From positions 1 through 64,000 of the forward strand of contig NZ_QQBB01000009.1 of NCBI RefSeq assembly GCF_003350535.1: DNA of 64,000 nucleotides, given 5' to 3'. This DNA comes from Microvirga subterranea (GTDB taxonomy: Bacteria > Pseudomonadota > Alphaproteobacteria > Rhizobiales > Beijerinckiaceae). The position numbers and the translations under genes were made by a program. Below, one piece after another: positions 18,639 to 27,194 of the stretch; position 1 is the first letter of the stretch; each line of letters opens with the position of its first letter. The notes under the pieces were generated by a model. The model saw only the letters and a list, made by a program, of their open reading frames with translations, was not told where the DNA came from and did not search any database.

Positions 18639-19564
18639 GTCCTGACCTTCCCAAAGGATTGGCTGATACGGTTCGCCGACAGGACCACGAGGATCACGAC
18701 CACGCCGGGAACCGCGGTGAGCCACCAGGCCCGGGCGATGTAGTTGCGGCCCTCGGCGATCAGGAGCCCCCATTCCGGCGTCGGGGGAGGAGCGCCGTAG
18801 CCCAGGAACCCCAGCGTCGAAATGGCGAGGATGGCCGATCCGAACTGCAACGCCGCAAGGGCGATCACGGAGGTCAGCGAGTTCGGCAGAATATGGCGCA
18901 GGAGCACCCGGAAGAATGTGCCGCCGCTGCCGAAGGCCGCCTCGACGTAGTCGCTCGCACGCACCCTGACCACCTCGGAGCGGGCCAGGCGCGCAAAGCT
19001 GGCAATCGACGTCACGCCGACCGCGATAGCGGCATTGACGGTTCCGAAGCCGAGAAGGATCACGATGCTGAGGGACAGAAGGAGCTGCGGGATCGAGAGC
19101 AGCACGTCGACGCCCCGCATGATGGCTCCGTCCACCCTGCCCCGCGCGGATCCCGCGACGAGACCGAGCGCCGTCCCGACAACGAGGCCGACACCGACCG
19201 CCACGAAGGCACCCGAGAGAGAGTTACCGGCTCCGTAGATGATGCGCGCCAGGAGATCGCGGCCGAGAGCATCGGTGCCGAGCCAGTGCTCCGCACTCGG
19301 GGCGCGAAGCTGCTGCCGTGCGGTTCCGACCGTCCCGCTATGGCTCGTGAACCATCCCGGAAGGAGCGCCCACAGGACGACCACGGCCATGACGAACCAG
19401 GACAACGCCAGCCCGATCGGAATCTTCCAGAGAATTGCGAGCCGGCGTCCGGCGGACGATGCGGCCTTGTTCGTATGATGTGCATTGGTCGCCGTAGAGG
19501 AGCGCTCGAACAGTAATGCGTCGTTCGGTAGAAGGCTCCGCCCTGTCGTGTTGAGGCTGGTCAT
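18635..19564 (-). CDS. DppC-type ABC transporter permease
   Basis: This 309-residue inner-membrane permease has the BPD_transp_1 domain. An N-terminal membrane helix (about 45-70) is followed by the DppC-type linker with LGTDALGRDLLARIIYGAG and the coupling motif around EAAFGSGGTFFRVLLRHILPN. It pairs with the DppB-type permease, whose stop it overlaps by four bases, and its own stop overlaps the ATPase start. Length and topology are normal. It belongs to the monooxygenase importer operon. Confidence 0.92.
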   Translation of the reverse strand: MTSLNTTGRSLLPNDALLFERSSTATNAHHTNKAASSAGRRLAILWKIPIGLALSWFVMAVVVLWALLPGWFTSHSGTVGTARQQLRAPSAEHWLGTDALGRDLLARIIYGAGNSLSGAFVAVGVGLVVGTALGLVAGSARGRVDGAIMRGVDVLLSIPQLLLSLSIVILLGFGTVNAAIAVGVTSIASFARLARSEVVRVRASDYVEAAFGSGGTFFRVLLRHILPNSLTSVIALAALQFGSAILAISTLGFLGYGAPPPTPEWGLLIAEGRNYIARAWWLTAVPGVVVILVVLSANRISQSFGKVRT

Positions 19565-20505
19565 GCGAATGCCCCTTCCCTGCTTTTGAGACGTGGATCG
19601 AAGACGGGGTAGAGCAGGTCCACCACGAGGTTGATGGTGACGAAGGCCAGGGCGGAGAAGACCACGAGCGCCTGCAGCACCGCGATGTCCTGGTGCCCGA
19701 CCGCGCGCTGCGTGAGACCGCCGATGCCGTTCAGTCCGAACACCGCTTCCGTGACCACAGCGCCCGCGAGCAGCTCACCGAACAGGATGCCGCCGATCGT
19801 GAGCGTCGGAAGCACGGCGTTCTTGGCGACGTGCCGCCACAGCACCCAGGTCCGAGACGCACCTTTGGCCCTCGCGACAGCGATGTACGGCTCCGTCATC
19901 ACGCGATCGATGTTGCGCATCAGCACCTGGGCAAGCGGCGCCGAAATTGGGACTGCAAGCGTCAGAACCGGCAGGACGAGCGCTTCCCAAGGACCAGGGT
20001 TGATGACCGGGATCAGCTTGAGCTGGAACGAGAAGATCTGGATCAGAACGATTCCGAGCCAGAACACCGGCGTGGCGACGAAAAGGGACGGAAGCGACTG
20101 TACGAAGGAACGCAGCCAGGAGAGCGGGAGCAGCGACGAGGCCACCGAGAGCCCGAGGGCGATCACCAGCGCCAGCAAAAAGCCCAGGGTCGCCAGCCAG
20201 AGAGTCGGCGGAAGGTTCGCGAGAAGCAGATCTCCCACGGGAACACCCGCCTGAATGGAATACCCGAAGTCGCCCGTCAGGAAGTTCCCGACCGTGTGGA
20301 GATACTGGGTCCATATCGGCACGTCGGCGCCATAGGACGCGCGGATCTCGGCGATCTGCTCCGGTCCGAGCCCCAGTTCCGGGTTCAGGAACTTGATGAG
20401 GATGGCATCCCCGGGAAGCGCCTGCAGAAGAACGAAGGAGACCGTGAACGCAGCCCAGAGAACGAGCGCCGCTTGTCCGATCCGGCTCAGCACATAGCGA
20501 GACAT
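19561..20505 (-). CDS. DppB-type ABC transporter permease
   Basis: This 314-residue permease has about six membrane helices. The N-terminal MSRYVLSRIGQAALVLW and the later coupling region (AVARAKGASRTWVLWRHVAKNA) followed by VVTEAVFGLNGIGGL are typical of DppB. It is the first permease of the operon, lying 79 bases after the substrate-binding protein gene. That gap holds only a short GC-rich segment with imperfect dyads that could fold in the RNA. Confidence 0.92.
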   Translation of the reverse strand: MSRYVLSRIGQAALVLWAAFTVSFVLLQALPGDAILIKFLNPELGLGPEQIAEIRASYGADVPIWTQYLHTVGNFLTGDFGYSIQAGVPVGDLLLANLPPTLWLATLGFLLALVIALGLSVASSLLPLSWLRSFVQSLPSLFVATPVFWLGIVLIQIFSFQLKLIPVINPGPWEALVLPVLTLAVPISAPLAQVLMRNIDRVMTEPYIAVARAKGASRTWVLWRHVAKNAVLPTLTIGGILFGELLAGAVVTEAVFGLNGIGGLTQRAVGHQDIAVLQALVVFSALAFVTINLVVDLLYPVFDPRLKSREGAFA

Positions 20506-20584
20506 GAAATTTCACCTGGAGGCCGAAGGTTCGTGGAAGTTGCGGGCCGCCGGCGCCGACCGACAGCCCATCGGCTCGGTTCGC

Positions 20585-22252
20585 TCAGCGGCGGGGCGCC
20601 AGCCAGGTTCCGTAGAAGCTCGGACGCCCGACAGCCTCGAACGATAGGCCCTTCACGTATGGAGCGGCGGCAAAGGCCTGCGGCTCTTCGAAGATCGGAA
20701 TGGCGTAGGCCTGATCGATCACGTAGTTCTGCACGTCACCCGCAACGGCGAGCCGCTTGGCCCGGTCCGGCTCGGACGCGAGGTTGTCCAGCAGCCCATT
20801 CAGCTTCTCGTCGACGAAAGCGTTGACCTTGTCGCTGTTGCCGCCCTTCTGAAGCAGGACGTTCCGGTTCGTCGGATAGTACTGGCTCTTGATCACGTCG
20901 GGATCCGCACGCCCGACCATGGCCGGCGAGACGGGCGCCTTGGCGGGATCGAGGTTGTTCACCGTCGCGCTGCCAGAGTCGGCCGTCAGCACGTTCAGCT
21001 TCACGCCGACCTTGCCCCATTGCTGCGAGACGAGTTGGAGCGTCTCCTTGTTCTGGGGCTGCGGGAGTGACTCATAAGCCGTAAGTTCGAGCGTCTTGCC
21101 GTCCTTCTGACGCAAGCCGTTCGGGCCGACCTTCCAACCCGTCTCGTCCAGGAGGGACTTCGCCTTGTCGACATCGTAGCCGAGCCTGGACGACAGATCG
21201 ACATAGCCGAGAGCGGTCTTCGCGATGATCGAGGTCGCCTTGGGATAGTTCGCGGAAAACAGCGTCGAAACGATCTCGTCGGTGTTGGTGGCGTGCAGCA
21301 GCGCGCGCCGGACGCGGACGTCGGACACGAGCGGATTGTCCGGACGGAAGACGACGCTGTTGTTCACGCCGCGGGTGGGAGGCGCATAGATCAGATAGCC
21401 TTCATCCTCCACCTGCTTCTCGTCATAGGCCTGGATCTGACGGATGACGTCCGCCTGCCCCGCCAGGAGCGCGCCGATGCGTACGCTGTCCTCGGGCGTG
21501 ATGATGTACTTGATGGAGTCGAGATAGGCAGGCCCCTGATGAGCGAGCTTCGCCGGTCCCCAATTGTAGTCCTTCCGGGCGGTGAGCGTGAGCTCGCGCC
21601 CAAGCGTTTGGCTCGCGACGACGAACGGGCCCGAGCCGATGATCTTCGTGGCGTCACCGAGAGCCTCGTAAGGCAGCGCCAGGGTCGATAGCGAGACGAG
21701 CCCCGAACCGATCACGGACGTTCCCTGAAGGAAACCCGGCGACGGCTTCTTGAAGTAGAACTTGACCGTGTGGGAATCCACGACCTCGCTGCGGTCGTAA
21801 TTGTTGATCACTTCCGAGATCGGGAGCTTCAACTCCTTGTTGCCGCGTCCGAACGTGTCGTAGTTCTTGGCCACGGCTGCCGCGTCGAGCTGCGTTCCGT
21901 CCGAGAACGTCACGCCCTTGCGGATTCTGAACGTGTACTCCGTCGCGTCTGCATTGACGGTCCAGGCTTCCGCGATCCAAGGCTCGATCTCGAGGGTCTG
22001 CGGATTCTGATAGGTCAGCTTGTCGGTGATCTGATTGAGAATGCCGCCGTTCGGATAGAAGCCACCCGCCGGCGGATAGAGGTTCGTGTGGGGCTGCTGC
22101 TCGAGGTAAACCAGCGAGCCTCCCTTGACCGGCGTGTCGCCGACTCCGGCAGCCATCGCCGTACTCGCCCAGCCGACCGAGGCGGCCAGGAGGGAAATCC
22201 CTGCCAACGCGGCGAAAGTGGTTCTGCGGGTGATATGGATGGTGCGAGACAC
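20585..22252 (-). CDS. Dpp-family ABC substrate-binding protein (SBP_bac_5)
   Basis: This is a 555-residue periplasmic binding protein and the first gene of the monooxygenase operon. It has a signal peptide (Arg-Arg region, hydrophobic core AALAGISLLAASVGWAS, cleavage after STAMA). The SBP_bac_5 features include a VTFSDGTQLDAAAVAKNYD segment and SGPFVVAS. From memory it resembles the 'KPN_01854/TIGR04028' subgroup that co-occurs with the KPN_01858-type monooxygenase. The start is GTG at 22252 with AGGGGA eight bases upstream. The ligand is unknown; the family includes peptides, nickel complexes, glutathione and other organic compounds. Promoter signals should lie in the 22253-22695 gap. Confidence 0.92.
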   Translation of the reverse strand: MSRTIHITRRTTFAALAGISLLAASVGWASTAMAAGVGDTPVKGGSLVYLEQQPHTNLYPPAGGFYPNGGILNQITDKLTYQNPQTLEIEPWIAEAWTVNADATEYTFRIRKGVTFSDGTQLDAAAVAKNYDTFGRGNKELKLPISEVINNYDRSEVVDSHTVKFYFKKPSPGFLQGTSVIGSGLVSLSTLALPYEALGDATKIIGSGPFVVASQTLGRELTLTARKDYNWGPAKLAHQGPAYLDSIKYIITPEDSVRIGALLAGQADVIRQIQAYDEKQVEDEGYLIYAPPTRGVNNSVVFRPDNPLVSDVRVRRALLHATNTDEIVSTLFSANYPKATSIIAKTALGYVDLSSRLGYDVDKAKSLLDETGWKVGPNGLRQKDGKTLELTAYESLPQPQNKETLQLVSQQWGKVGVKLNVLTADSGSATVNNLDPAKAPVSPAMVGRADPDVIKSQYYPTNRNVLLQKGGNSDKVNAFVDEKLNGLLDNLASEPDRAKRLAVAGDVQNYVIDQAYAIPIFEEPQAFAAAPYVKGLSFEAVGRPSFYGTWLAPRR

Positions 22253-22473
22253 GTTCGTTTCCCCTGCGTGCGCGGCTCCGGGAGCCGGGATGATGAGGAA
22301 ATTGTCTCGGGATCGACCACGATTGGCAATTGGAACGTTCTTTTTTTAGTACGCTAGGCTTGAGCATTTTGTTCTCGCAGCAATCTTCTCGGCAGCAAGA
22401 TCCTTCTTTTTGACCTATTCTGAATGCCGAAGGCGGGAAAGCCGTGTTCGAAGATGCAGGGTCGAGCAGATTA

Positions 22474-22493
22474 TTGTTCGATATATAGAACAA
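22474..22493. promoter_or_regulatory. Palindrome TTGTTC-N8-GAACAA
   Basis: TTGTTC (22474-22479) and GAACAA (22488-22493) are perfect 6-bp arms with an AT-only-like spacer GATATATA. It lies about 220 bases from each flanking start codon. The size and symmetry fit a dimeric helix-turn-helix regulator. No matching regulator was identified. Confidence 0.4.
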
Positions 22494-22590
22494 GGCCGAT
22501 GCCCTACCGTCGCCGGTATAGAGCGTCCGGCACACATAGGAGAGAATATCTGCCGGAACGAATCCTCATTGACGCTGCCCTTCCGCTCTT

Positions 22591-22675
22591 TAGAATAAAA
22601 TTCTCCCCTATCGGGACTGAAGCGTTCACATAGAATAAAAATCTATAACTCTGCCCACAGTCACAAAGAAATTCT
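22591..22675. promoter_or_regulatory. Lrp-like boxes upstream of the Lrp-type gene
   Basis: TAGAATAAAATTCTC (22591-22605) and TAGAATAAAAATCTA (22631-22645) each match about 12 of 15 positions of the Escherichia coli Lrp consensus YAGHAWATTWTDCTR. Their starts are exactly 40 bases apart, near four helical turns, as expected for Lrp octamer wrapping. A shorter dyad AGAAATTCT lies at 22667-22675, just before the Lrp-type start codon at 22696. Autoregulation is likely; control of the divergent operon is possible. Confidence 0.5.
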
Positions 22676-22695
22676 ATCGAAGATCGGAACCGGAG

Positions 22696-23163
22696 ATGGA
22701 TGCCACTGACATCAAGATCCTGACGCTTCTGCAGGACGACGCGAGCATCTCGATTGCGGAACTCGCCCAAAGAGTGAACCTCTCTCAGACTCCATGCTGG
22801 AAGAGGGTGCAGCGCCTCGAGGCGTCAGGCGTCATTCAGAAGCGGGTGGCGCTGCTCGACCCTGAAAGGATCGGGCTGGGACTCACGGTCTTCGTGTCGA
22901 TCGAGACCTCGGACCATTCGGGACAGTGGCTCCAGCGCTTCGCCGACTTCGTGTCCGCGATGCCGGAGGTGATGGAATTCTACCGGATGGCGGGCGACGT
23001 GGACTACATGCTGCGTGTCGTCGTGCCGGACATGGCTGCCTATGATGCCTTCTACAAGCGGCTGATTGCAGAGATCCCGCTCAAGAATGTGACGTCGCGC
23101 TTCGCCATGCAGCGCGTGAAGTCGACGACAGCCTATGCCCTGTCGGCGCCGCCAGTGCGATGA
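22696..23163 (+). CDS. Lrp/AsnC-family transcription regulator
   Basis: This 155-residue regulator has an N-terminal helix-turn-helix (about 5-50; ISIAELAQRVNLSQTPCWKRVQRLE) and a C-terminal RAM (AsnC ligand-binding) domain (about 68-145; VDYMLRVVVPDMAAYDAF). Lrp-type proteins form octamers and respond to amino acids or similar small molecules. It is divergent from the importer and monooxygenase operon and convergent with the FMN reductase (nine bases between the stops), so it is the natural local regulator of the block. Lrp-like boxes lie directly upstream. Confidence 0.93.
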   Translation: MDATDIKILTLLQDDASISIAELAQRVNLSQTPCWKRVQRLEASGVIQKRVALLDPERIGLGLTVFVSIETSDHSGQWLQRFADFVSAMPEVMEFYRMAGDVDYMLRVVVPDMAAYDAFYKRLIAEIPLKNVTSRFAMQRVKSTTAYALSAPPVR

Positions 23164-23172
23164 GGCTGCGCC

Positions 23173-23748
23173 TCAGGCGGCAGCGAGCCTGCGCGCTGCA
23201 ACGCGATTTGTAACGGCATCGGCGCTTTCGCGCACGAGGACCGAGAGCCGCTCCTGAAGGGCTGGATCGACGATCCGGCCATCGGGATACGATTTCTCCG
23301 ACACGAAGATTCCGGTCGGAAGGGTATGGGCATTGAAGAACCCGAAGAGCGGCCGGAGCTGGTGATCGATCACGAGCGCATGCCGGTCGGAGCCGCCCAG
23401 CGCGAGCAGCGACACGGGCACACCCGCAAGGGACTTGTAGTCGACGAGATCGATGAAGTGCTTGAAGAGCCCGGTGTAGGATCCCTTGTAAACGGGTGAC
23501 GCAACGAGAAGGAAATCGGCTTCCTCTACGGCTCGCAACGCCTCCTCCAGCACTGGAGGCGCCTCCCCGCGGTTGCGTGACATGAGGTGTGGGACGAGTT
23601 CGGCAATATCGATCACGCGCCCGGCGGCGCCGATCTCATGGGTGATGCGCTCCAGCACGTGGGTGGCGAGATTGCGGGTACGGGAGCCGGGCGTCGGACT
23701 TCCGACGAGGGCGATGATCTTGGGGATGGTGTTCTGAAGGTTCGGCAT
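23173..23748 (-). CDS. NADPH-dependent FMN reductase (SsuE/MsuE-like)
   Basis: This 191-residue flavodoxin-fold protein has the flavin-binding start ALVGSPTPGSRTRNLA and the ASPVYKGSYTGLFKHFIDLV loop typical of SsuE/MsuE-type reductases. They make FMNH2 with NAD(P)H for two-component flavin monooxygenases. The obvious partner is the luciferase-like monooxygenase at 15.9-16.9 kb, although that gene is in a different operon. The gene is divergent from the Ssu-type importer. GAGG sits very close to the ATG, so the start is less certain. Confidence 0.87.
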   Translation of the reverse strand: MPNLQNTIPKIIALVGSPTPGSRTRNLATHVLERITHEIGAAGRVIDIAELVPHLMSRNRGEAPPVLEEALRAVEEADFLLVASPVYKGSYTGLFKHFIDLVDYKSLAGVPVSLLALGGSDRHALVIDHQLRPLFGFFNAHTLPTGIFVSEKSYPDGRIVDPALQERLSVLVRESADAVTNRVAARRLAAA

Positions 23749-23783
23749 GCCTCAAGCGTCCAGTCACTTCCCCGCCAAATCAA

Positions 23784-23798
23784 TAGAATTGTCTTCCA
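23784..23798. promoter_or_regulatory. Weaker Lrp-like box between FMN reductase and Ssu-type importer
   Basis: TAGAATTGTCTTCCA matches about 11 of 15 positions of the Lrp consensus and begins with the same TAGAAT as the two boxes before the Lrp-type gene. It lies 36 bases upstream of the FMN reductase start. A single weak match could be chance. Confidence 0.3.
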
Positions 23799-23966
23799 AA
23801 TCCATAGCTCGCGCGAGAAGGCGCATCTCCATGGACTTTCCGGTGGAGGAAATCTTTCTTCGAACCATGGGAGAGTGATCTTCAGGCGGGCTTCCTCGAA
23901 TTCGCACCGCCATTGACGTTCTCTGGAGAGTCCCTAGCCTAGGCCGATCTCAGAGGAGTCAGACCG

Positions 23967-24944
23967 ATGACGCTTCGTTTGCGGCTTCTTCTGCTGCTGG
24001 TGCTCTCTTTCCTAACAGCGCAAGGTCCTGCAATGGCGCAGGGAGCCAACCTCACTTTGAGAGTCGGCCATTTTCCGAACATCACTCACGTCCAGGCGCT
24101 GGTCGCCCGTGCATTCGAGAGGCAGGGCCGGAACTGGTTCGCCGAGCGGCTCGGCCCCGGGGTGAAGATCGAGTGGTATGCCTACAATGCGGGCCCCAGC
24201 GCAATGGAGGCGATCTTCGCCAACTCGCTCGACCTGACCTATGTGGGTCCGAACCCGGCCCTCAACGCCTATGCACGGTCCCGTGGCGACGAGGTTCGCG
24301 TGATCGCCGGTGCCGTGAATGGCGGCTCGGCCCTTGTGATCCAACCAGATTCAAATCTCGCCAAGCCGGCGGATTTCCGCGGCAAGCGGATCGCTACGCC
24401 GCAGTTCGGAAATACGCAGGACGTAGCCGCGCGCGCGTGGCTCATCGCGGGCGGATTGCGGATCACCCAGACGGGCGGCGACGCGCAGGTTCTGCCCACC
24501 AGCAATCCGGACCAGCTTTCTCTGTTCCGGAGCAAGCAGCTCGACGCCGTCTGGACCGTGGAGCCCTGGGTCTCCAGGCTCGAATCCGAGGCCGGCGCCA
24601 AGGTCCTCGTGGAAGAGAAGGACGCCATCACCACGGTGCTCGTGTCGAGCGCCGGATTTCTCGCGAAGAACCGCGACCTTGCCCGACGCTTCGTAGCCGC
24701 CCACCGCGAGCTGACGGAATGGATCGTCAAGAATCCTGAGGAGGCGCAGCGCCTGGCCCGTGACGAGCTCCAGGCGACCTTCCGCGTCGACATGGCTCCT
24801 GAGCTGGTCGCCCGCGCCTGGACGCGGATGGGCATCACGCCGGACGTGACGCTCGCCGCCTTCCAGTCCTTCATGACGGCGGCACAACAGGTCGGGTTCC
24901 TGCGCGGAGCTCCGGACCTGTCGCGCCTGATCGAGGCGCCCTGA
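23967..24944 (+). CDS. SsuA-like ABC substrate-binding protein
   Basis: This 325-residue periplasmic protein has a signal peptide (MTLRLRLLLLLVLSFLTAQG, cleavage near AMAQ). The NMT1/SsuA-type features are RVGHFPNITHVQALVA, YNAGPSAMEAIFANSLDLTYVG and LFRSKQLDAVWTVEPW. Family members bind aliphatic sulfonates, taurine, nitrate or pyrimidine precursors. The sulfonate reading is favoured by the FMN reductase next door, but the ligand cannot be read directly. GGAG lies about ten bases before the ATG. Its stop overlaps the ATPase start by one base. Confidence 0.88.
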   Translation: MTLRLRLLLLLVLSFLTAQGPAMAQGANLTLRVGHFPNITHVQALVARAFERQGRNWFAERLGPGVKIEWYAYNAGPSAMEAIFANSLDLTYVGPNPALNAYARSRGDEVRVIAGAVNGGSALVIQPDSNLAKPADFRGKRIATPQFGNTQDVAARAWLIAGGLRITQTGGDAQVLPTSNPDQLSLFRSKQLDAVWTVEPWVSRLESEAGAKVLVEEKDAITTVLVSSAGFLAKNRDLARRFVAAHRELTEWIVKNPEEAQRLARDELQATFRVDMAPELVARAWTRMGITPDVTLAAFQSFMTAAQQVGFLRGAPDLSRLIEAP

Positions 24945-25759
24945 TGAGCACTGGGCCGGAGGTCGCGGCCGGCGCCCCTGCGAAGCTCGTCATCGAGAAC
25001 GTCACGAAGTGGTTCAGCTCGACACGGGCGGTCGTTCAGGCGCTGGACAACGTGTCTCTCAGCGTTGCGGAAGGCGAGTTCGTGTGTCTGGTCGGGCCAA
25101 GCGGCTGCGGGAAGTCGACGCTTCTCGACATCATCGCCGGCCTGACCAAGCCCGACAGCGGACGGGTTCTGGCCGACGGGACGGTCGTTCAGGGCCCCGG
25201 ACGCCAGCGCCTGGTAATGTTCCAGGAATCGGCCCTGTTCCCGTGGCTCGACGCGTTCGGCAACGTCATGTTCGGGCTGAAGCTGCGGCCGGACCTCACC
25301 AACCGCGAGCGGAAGAAGATTGCCGAGTATTATCTCGACCTCGTCGGCCTCGGAAAATTCAAGCACGCCCACGTCCATGAACTTTCGGGCGGCATGAAGC
25401 AGCGTGTCGCGCTCGCACGGGCATTGGCTCCAGATCCACAGGTTCTCCTCATGGACGAGCCGTTCGGCGCTCTCGACGCCATGACGCGCGATCAGCTCTA
25501 CGACGACATCCAGCGCATCTGGATGGAGAGCCGCAAGACCATCATCTTCGTCACGCACAACGTCCGCGAGGCCGCATGCCTCGGGGACCGGGTCGTGCTG
25601 ATGTCGCCCTCCCCTGGCCGCATCGCGGAGATCTTCGAGATCCCGCTGCCGCGCCCGCGCGACATCAACAGCCCTGAACTGGCGGGCTATGCCTCGCAAA
25701 TTGCGGCGGCGCTCAAAGGGATTTCCAACGGTCCTGACATGGAGGTCGCATCCGAATGA
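24944..25759 (+). CDS. SsuB/TauB-type ABC transporter ATPase
   Basis: This is a 271-residue ATPase with Walker A GPSGCGKSTLLDIIAG, signature LSGGMKQRVALARAL and Walker B VLLMDEPFGALD, followed by the family's FVTHNVREAACLGDRV switch histidine region. It drives the SsuA/SsuC-like importer. It starts one base inside the stop of the binding protein gene (TGATG) and its own stop overlaps the permease start, so the three form one operon. Confidence 0.93.
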   Translation: MSTGPEVAAGAPAKLVIENVTKWFSSTRAVVQALDNVSLSVAEGEFVCLVGPSGCGKSTLLDIIAGLTKPDSGRVLADGTVVQGPGRQRLVMFQESALFPWLDAFGNVMFGLKLRPDLTNRERKKIAEYYLDLVGLGKFKHAHVHELSGGMKQRVALARALAPDPQVLLMDEPFGALDAMTRDQLYDDIQRIWMESRKTIIFVTHNVREAACLGDRVVLMSPSPGRIAEIFEIPLPRPRDINSPELAGYASQIAAALKGISNGPDMEVASE

Positions 25760-26529
25760 GACGCCTTGCTGTCGCGCTCCTGTTCTTCGCGGGCCTGATC
25801 CTGCTGTGGGACCTCGCAGTGCGCAGTGGCCGCTGGTCGGCCGTGTTGCTCCCGTCGCCAGCTTACGTCGCAGAGTACATCTGGGCGGCCCTCCTCGACG
25901 GTACTCTGCTGGAGTCGACATGGGTGACGCTCAAGCGCCTTCTCGTCGGCTATGCGGCCGGCGTTCTCATCGGCCTGCCGCTCGGGCTTCTGACGAGCAC
26001 GTCGCAGCTTCTCGAGGATACGGTCGGCGCCCTGGCGCTCGGGCTCCAGACGCTCCCCAGCGTCTGCTGGGTGCCGCTCGCGCTGGTCTGGTTCGGCCAG
26101 ACCGAAGGCGCCATGCTGTTCGTGGTCATCATGGGAACGGTCTGGTCGGTGATCATCGCGACGGATCACGGCGCCCGCAACATCCCGCCGATCTATGCCC
26201 GCGCCGCCCGCACCATGGGCTCCGAGGGCTTTCATCAATGGACTCGCGTGATCCTGCCCGCCTCCCTGCCCTTCCTGGTCAGCGGGATGAAGCAGGGTTG
26301 GGCCTTCGCGTGGCGGTCGCTGATGGCTGCGGAGATCTACGTGACGATCCTCACCGGCTTCGGCCTCGGCCACCTGCTCCACTATGGGCGCGAGCTGAAC
26401 GCCATGGACCAGGTCATCGGCATCATGATCGTCATCGTCGTGATCGGTCTCCTGGCCGATCGCCTCCTGTTCGCGCCATGGGAGCGCTTCCTGCACGTCC
26501 GCTGGGGAACGAACGTCAAGTCATCCTAG
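25756..26529 (+). CDS. SsuC/TauC-type ABC transporter permease
   Basis: This 257-residue inner-membrane permease (BPD_transp_1) has about six helices and the coupling region AARTMGSEGFHQWTRVILPA. It completes the SsuABC-like importer. It starts in an ATGA overlap with the ATPase stop. Its own stop codon overlaps that of the convergent minus-strand gene by four bases, so the two converging transcripts touch. Confidence 0.92.
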   Translation: MRRLAVALLFFAGLILLWDLAVRSGRWSAVLLPSPAYVAEYIWAALLDGTLLESTWVTLKRLLVGYAAGVLIGLPLGLLTSTSQLLEDTVGALALGLQTLPSVCWVPLALVWFGQTEGAMLFVVIMGTVWSVIIATDHGARNIPPIYARAARTMGSEGFHQWTRVILPASLPFLVSGMKQGWAFAWRSLMAAEIYVTILTGFGLGHLLHYGRELNAMDQVIGIMIVIVVIGLLADRLLFAPWERFLHVRWGTNVKSS

Positions 26530-27008
26530 TCCCCGGGCAGCGGGGCGCTGCCCCCGACCTCACATTGCTGCTCCCGGGAGGTCACCTCGTCCGAAATGGT
26601 CCAATAGACGACCCTCTCGGCCTCGTCGATTTCCAAGACCATGTCGAACACGCCCGTCTCGGCGTAGACCCCGAAGAATCCATAGCTGCGGGTGCCCCAC
26701 GATGGGGTGCTCAGACGTAGAATCTCACCCGTCAGCACACGGCACAGAGAAAGGGAGGTCCGCAGCATCTCGGGCGTGTATCGGGCCTGAAGAGCGGGTG
26801 CGAGGAGCTGATGCAGCGCAACTGCATCCCGGCCGTTATAGGCCCGTGTGAGCGCCTCGGAGACGTTGATCACGGAGAAGGGCGTCAACGGCTCGGCCCG
26901 CGCTGCCCACGCCGGCACCATCGCGATGATGGTTGCCACGGCGAGGCCGAGGCGCGTGCCCGCGCCTCCCGGCGCGTGACGTCCCCTGCATTCGTTTCGC
27001 CGCGTCAT
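26526..27008 (-). CDS. Small secreted protein, possibly NTF2-like
   Basis: This 160-residue protein has an arginine-rich N-terminus and a signal peptide (LGLAVATIIAMVPAWAARA, cleavage before EPLTPF). The mature part (about 120 residues, NVSEALTRAYNGRDAVALHQLL at its start) recalls secreted NTF2-like/DUF3887 proteins that sense or bind small ligands, but this is not firm. One late Cys pair is visible (LSLCRVL and QQCEVG). The frame stays open far upstream to 28034, but only because it is antisense to the DUF2189 gene; the ATG at 27008 gives a proper signal peptide. Confidence 0.65.
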   Translation of the reverse strand: MTRRNECRGRHAPGGAGTRLGLAVATIIAMVPAWAARAEPLTPFSVINVSEALTRAYNGRDAVALHQLLAPALQARYTPEMLRTSLSLCRVLTGEILRLSTPSWGTRSYGFFGVYAETGVFDMVLEIDEAERVVYWTISDEVTSREQQCEVGGSAPLPGD

Positions 27009-27194
27009 GCCAACCGTTCCAACCAACCGTCTCCTCCAAGGACTCACCGAGAGTTCACCCGCCGGACAGCCAGGGCCCTCTGGGGCGCTCGGCTGCCCGG
27101 GCCCATTCGACGAAACAGCAATACACGACAAGATCGATTTGGCGTACCGTGGTCGTTGTGCAGCTTCCAAAAGCGCCCCTAAGGGAGGGATCCG

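Larger units (their letters stand above)
22253..22695. other. AT-richer divergent promoter region (443 bases)
   Basis: This gap between the importer operon (leftward) and the Lrp-type gene (rightward) is clearly richer in A and T than its surroundings. I see no gene in it. It carries the palindrome TTGTTC-N8-GAACAA and at least two Lrp-like boxes, both listed separately. It probably serves as control region for both directions. Confidence 0.6.

Noticed and set aside
17646..18743. A 365-residue plus-strand frame opposite the fused ATPase
   Set aside because: The minus strand encodes two perfect ABC domains here; the plus frame has no motif.
22355..22366. Another TGAGCA that resembles the XRE-cupin operator
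   Set aside because: The opposite arm at the right distance does not match and the flanks differ; a single 6-base match is expected by chance.
24269..25921. A 550-residue minus-strand frame across the Ssu-type genes
   Set aside because: It crosses three plus-strand genes with intact Walker and binding-protein motifs and shows no domain itself.
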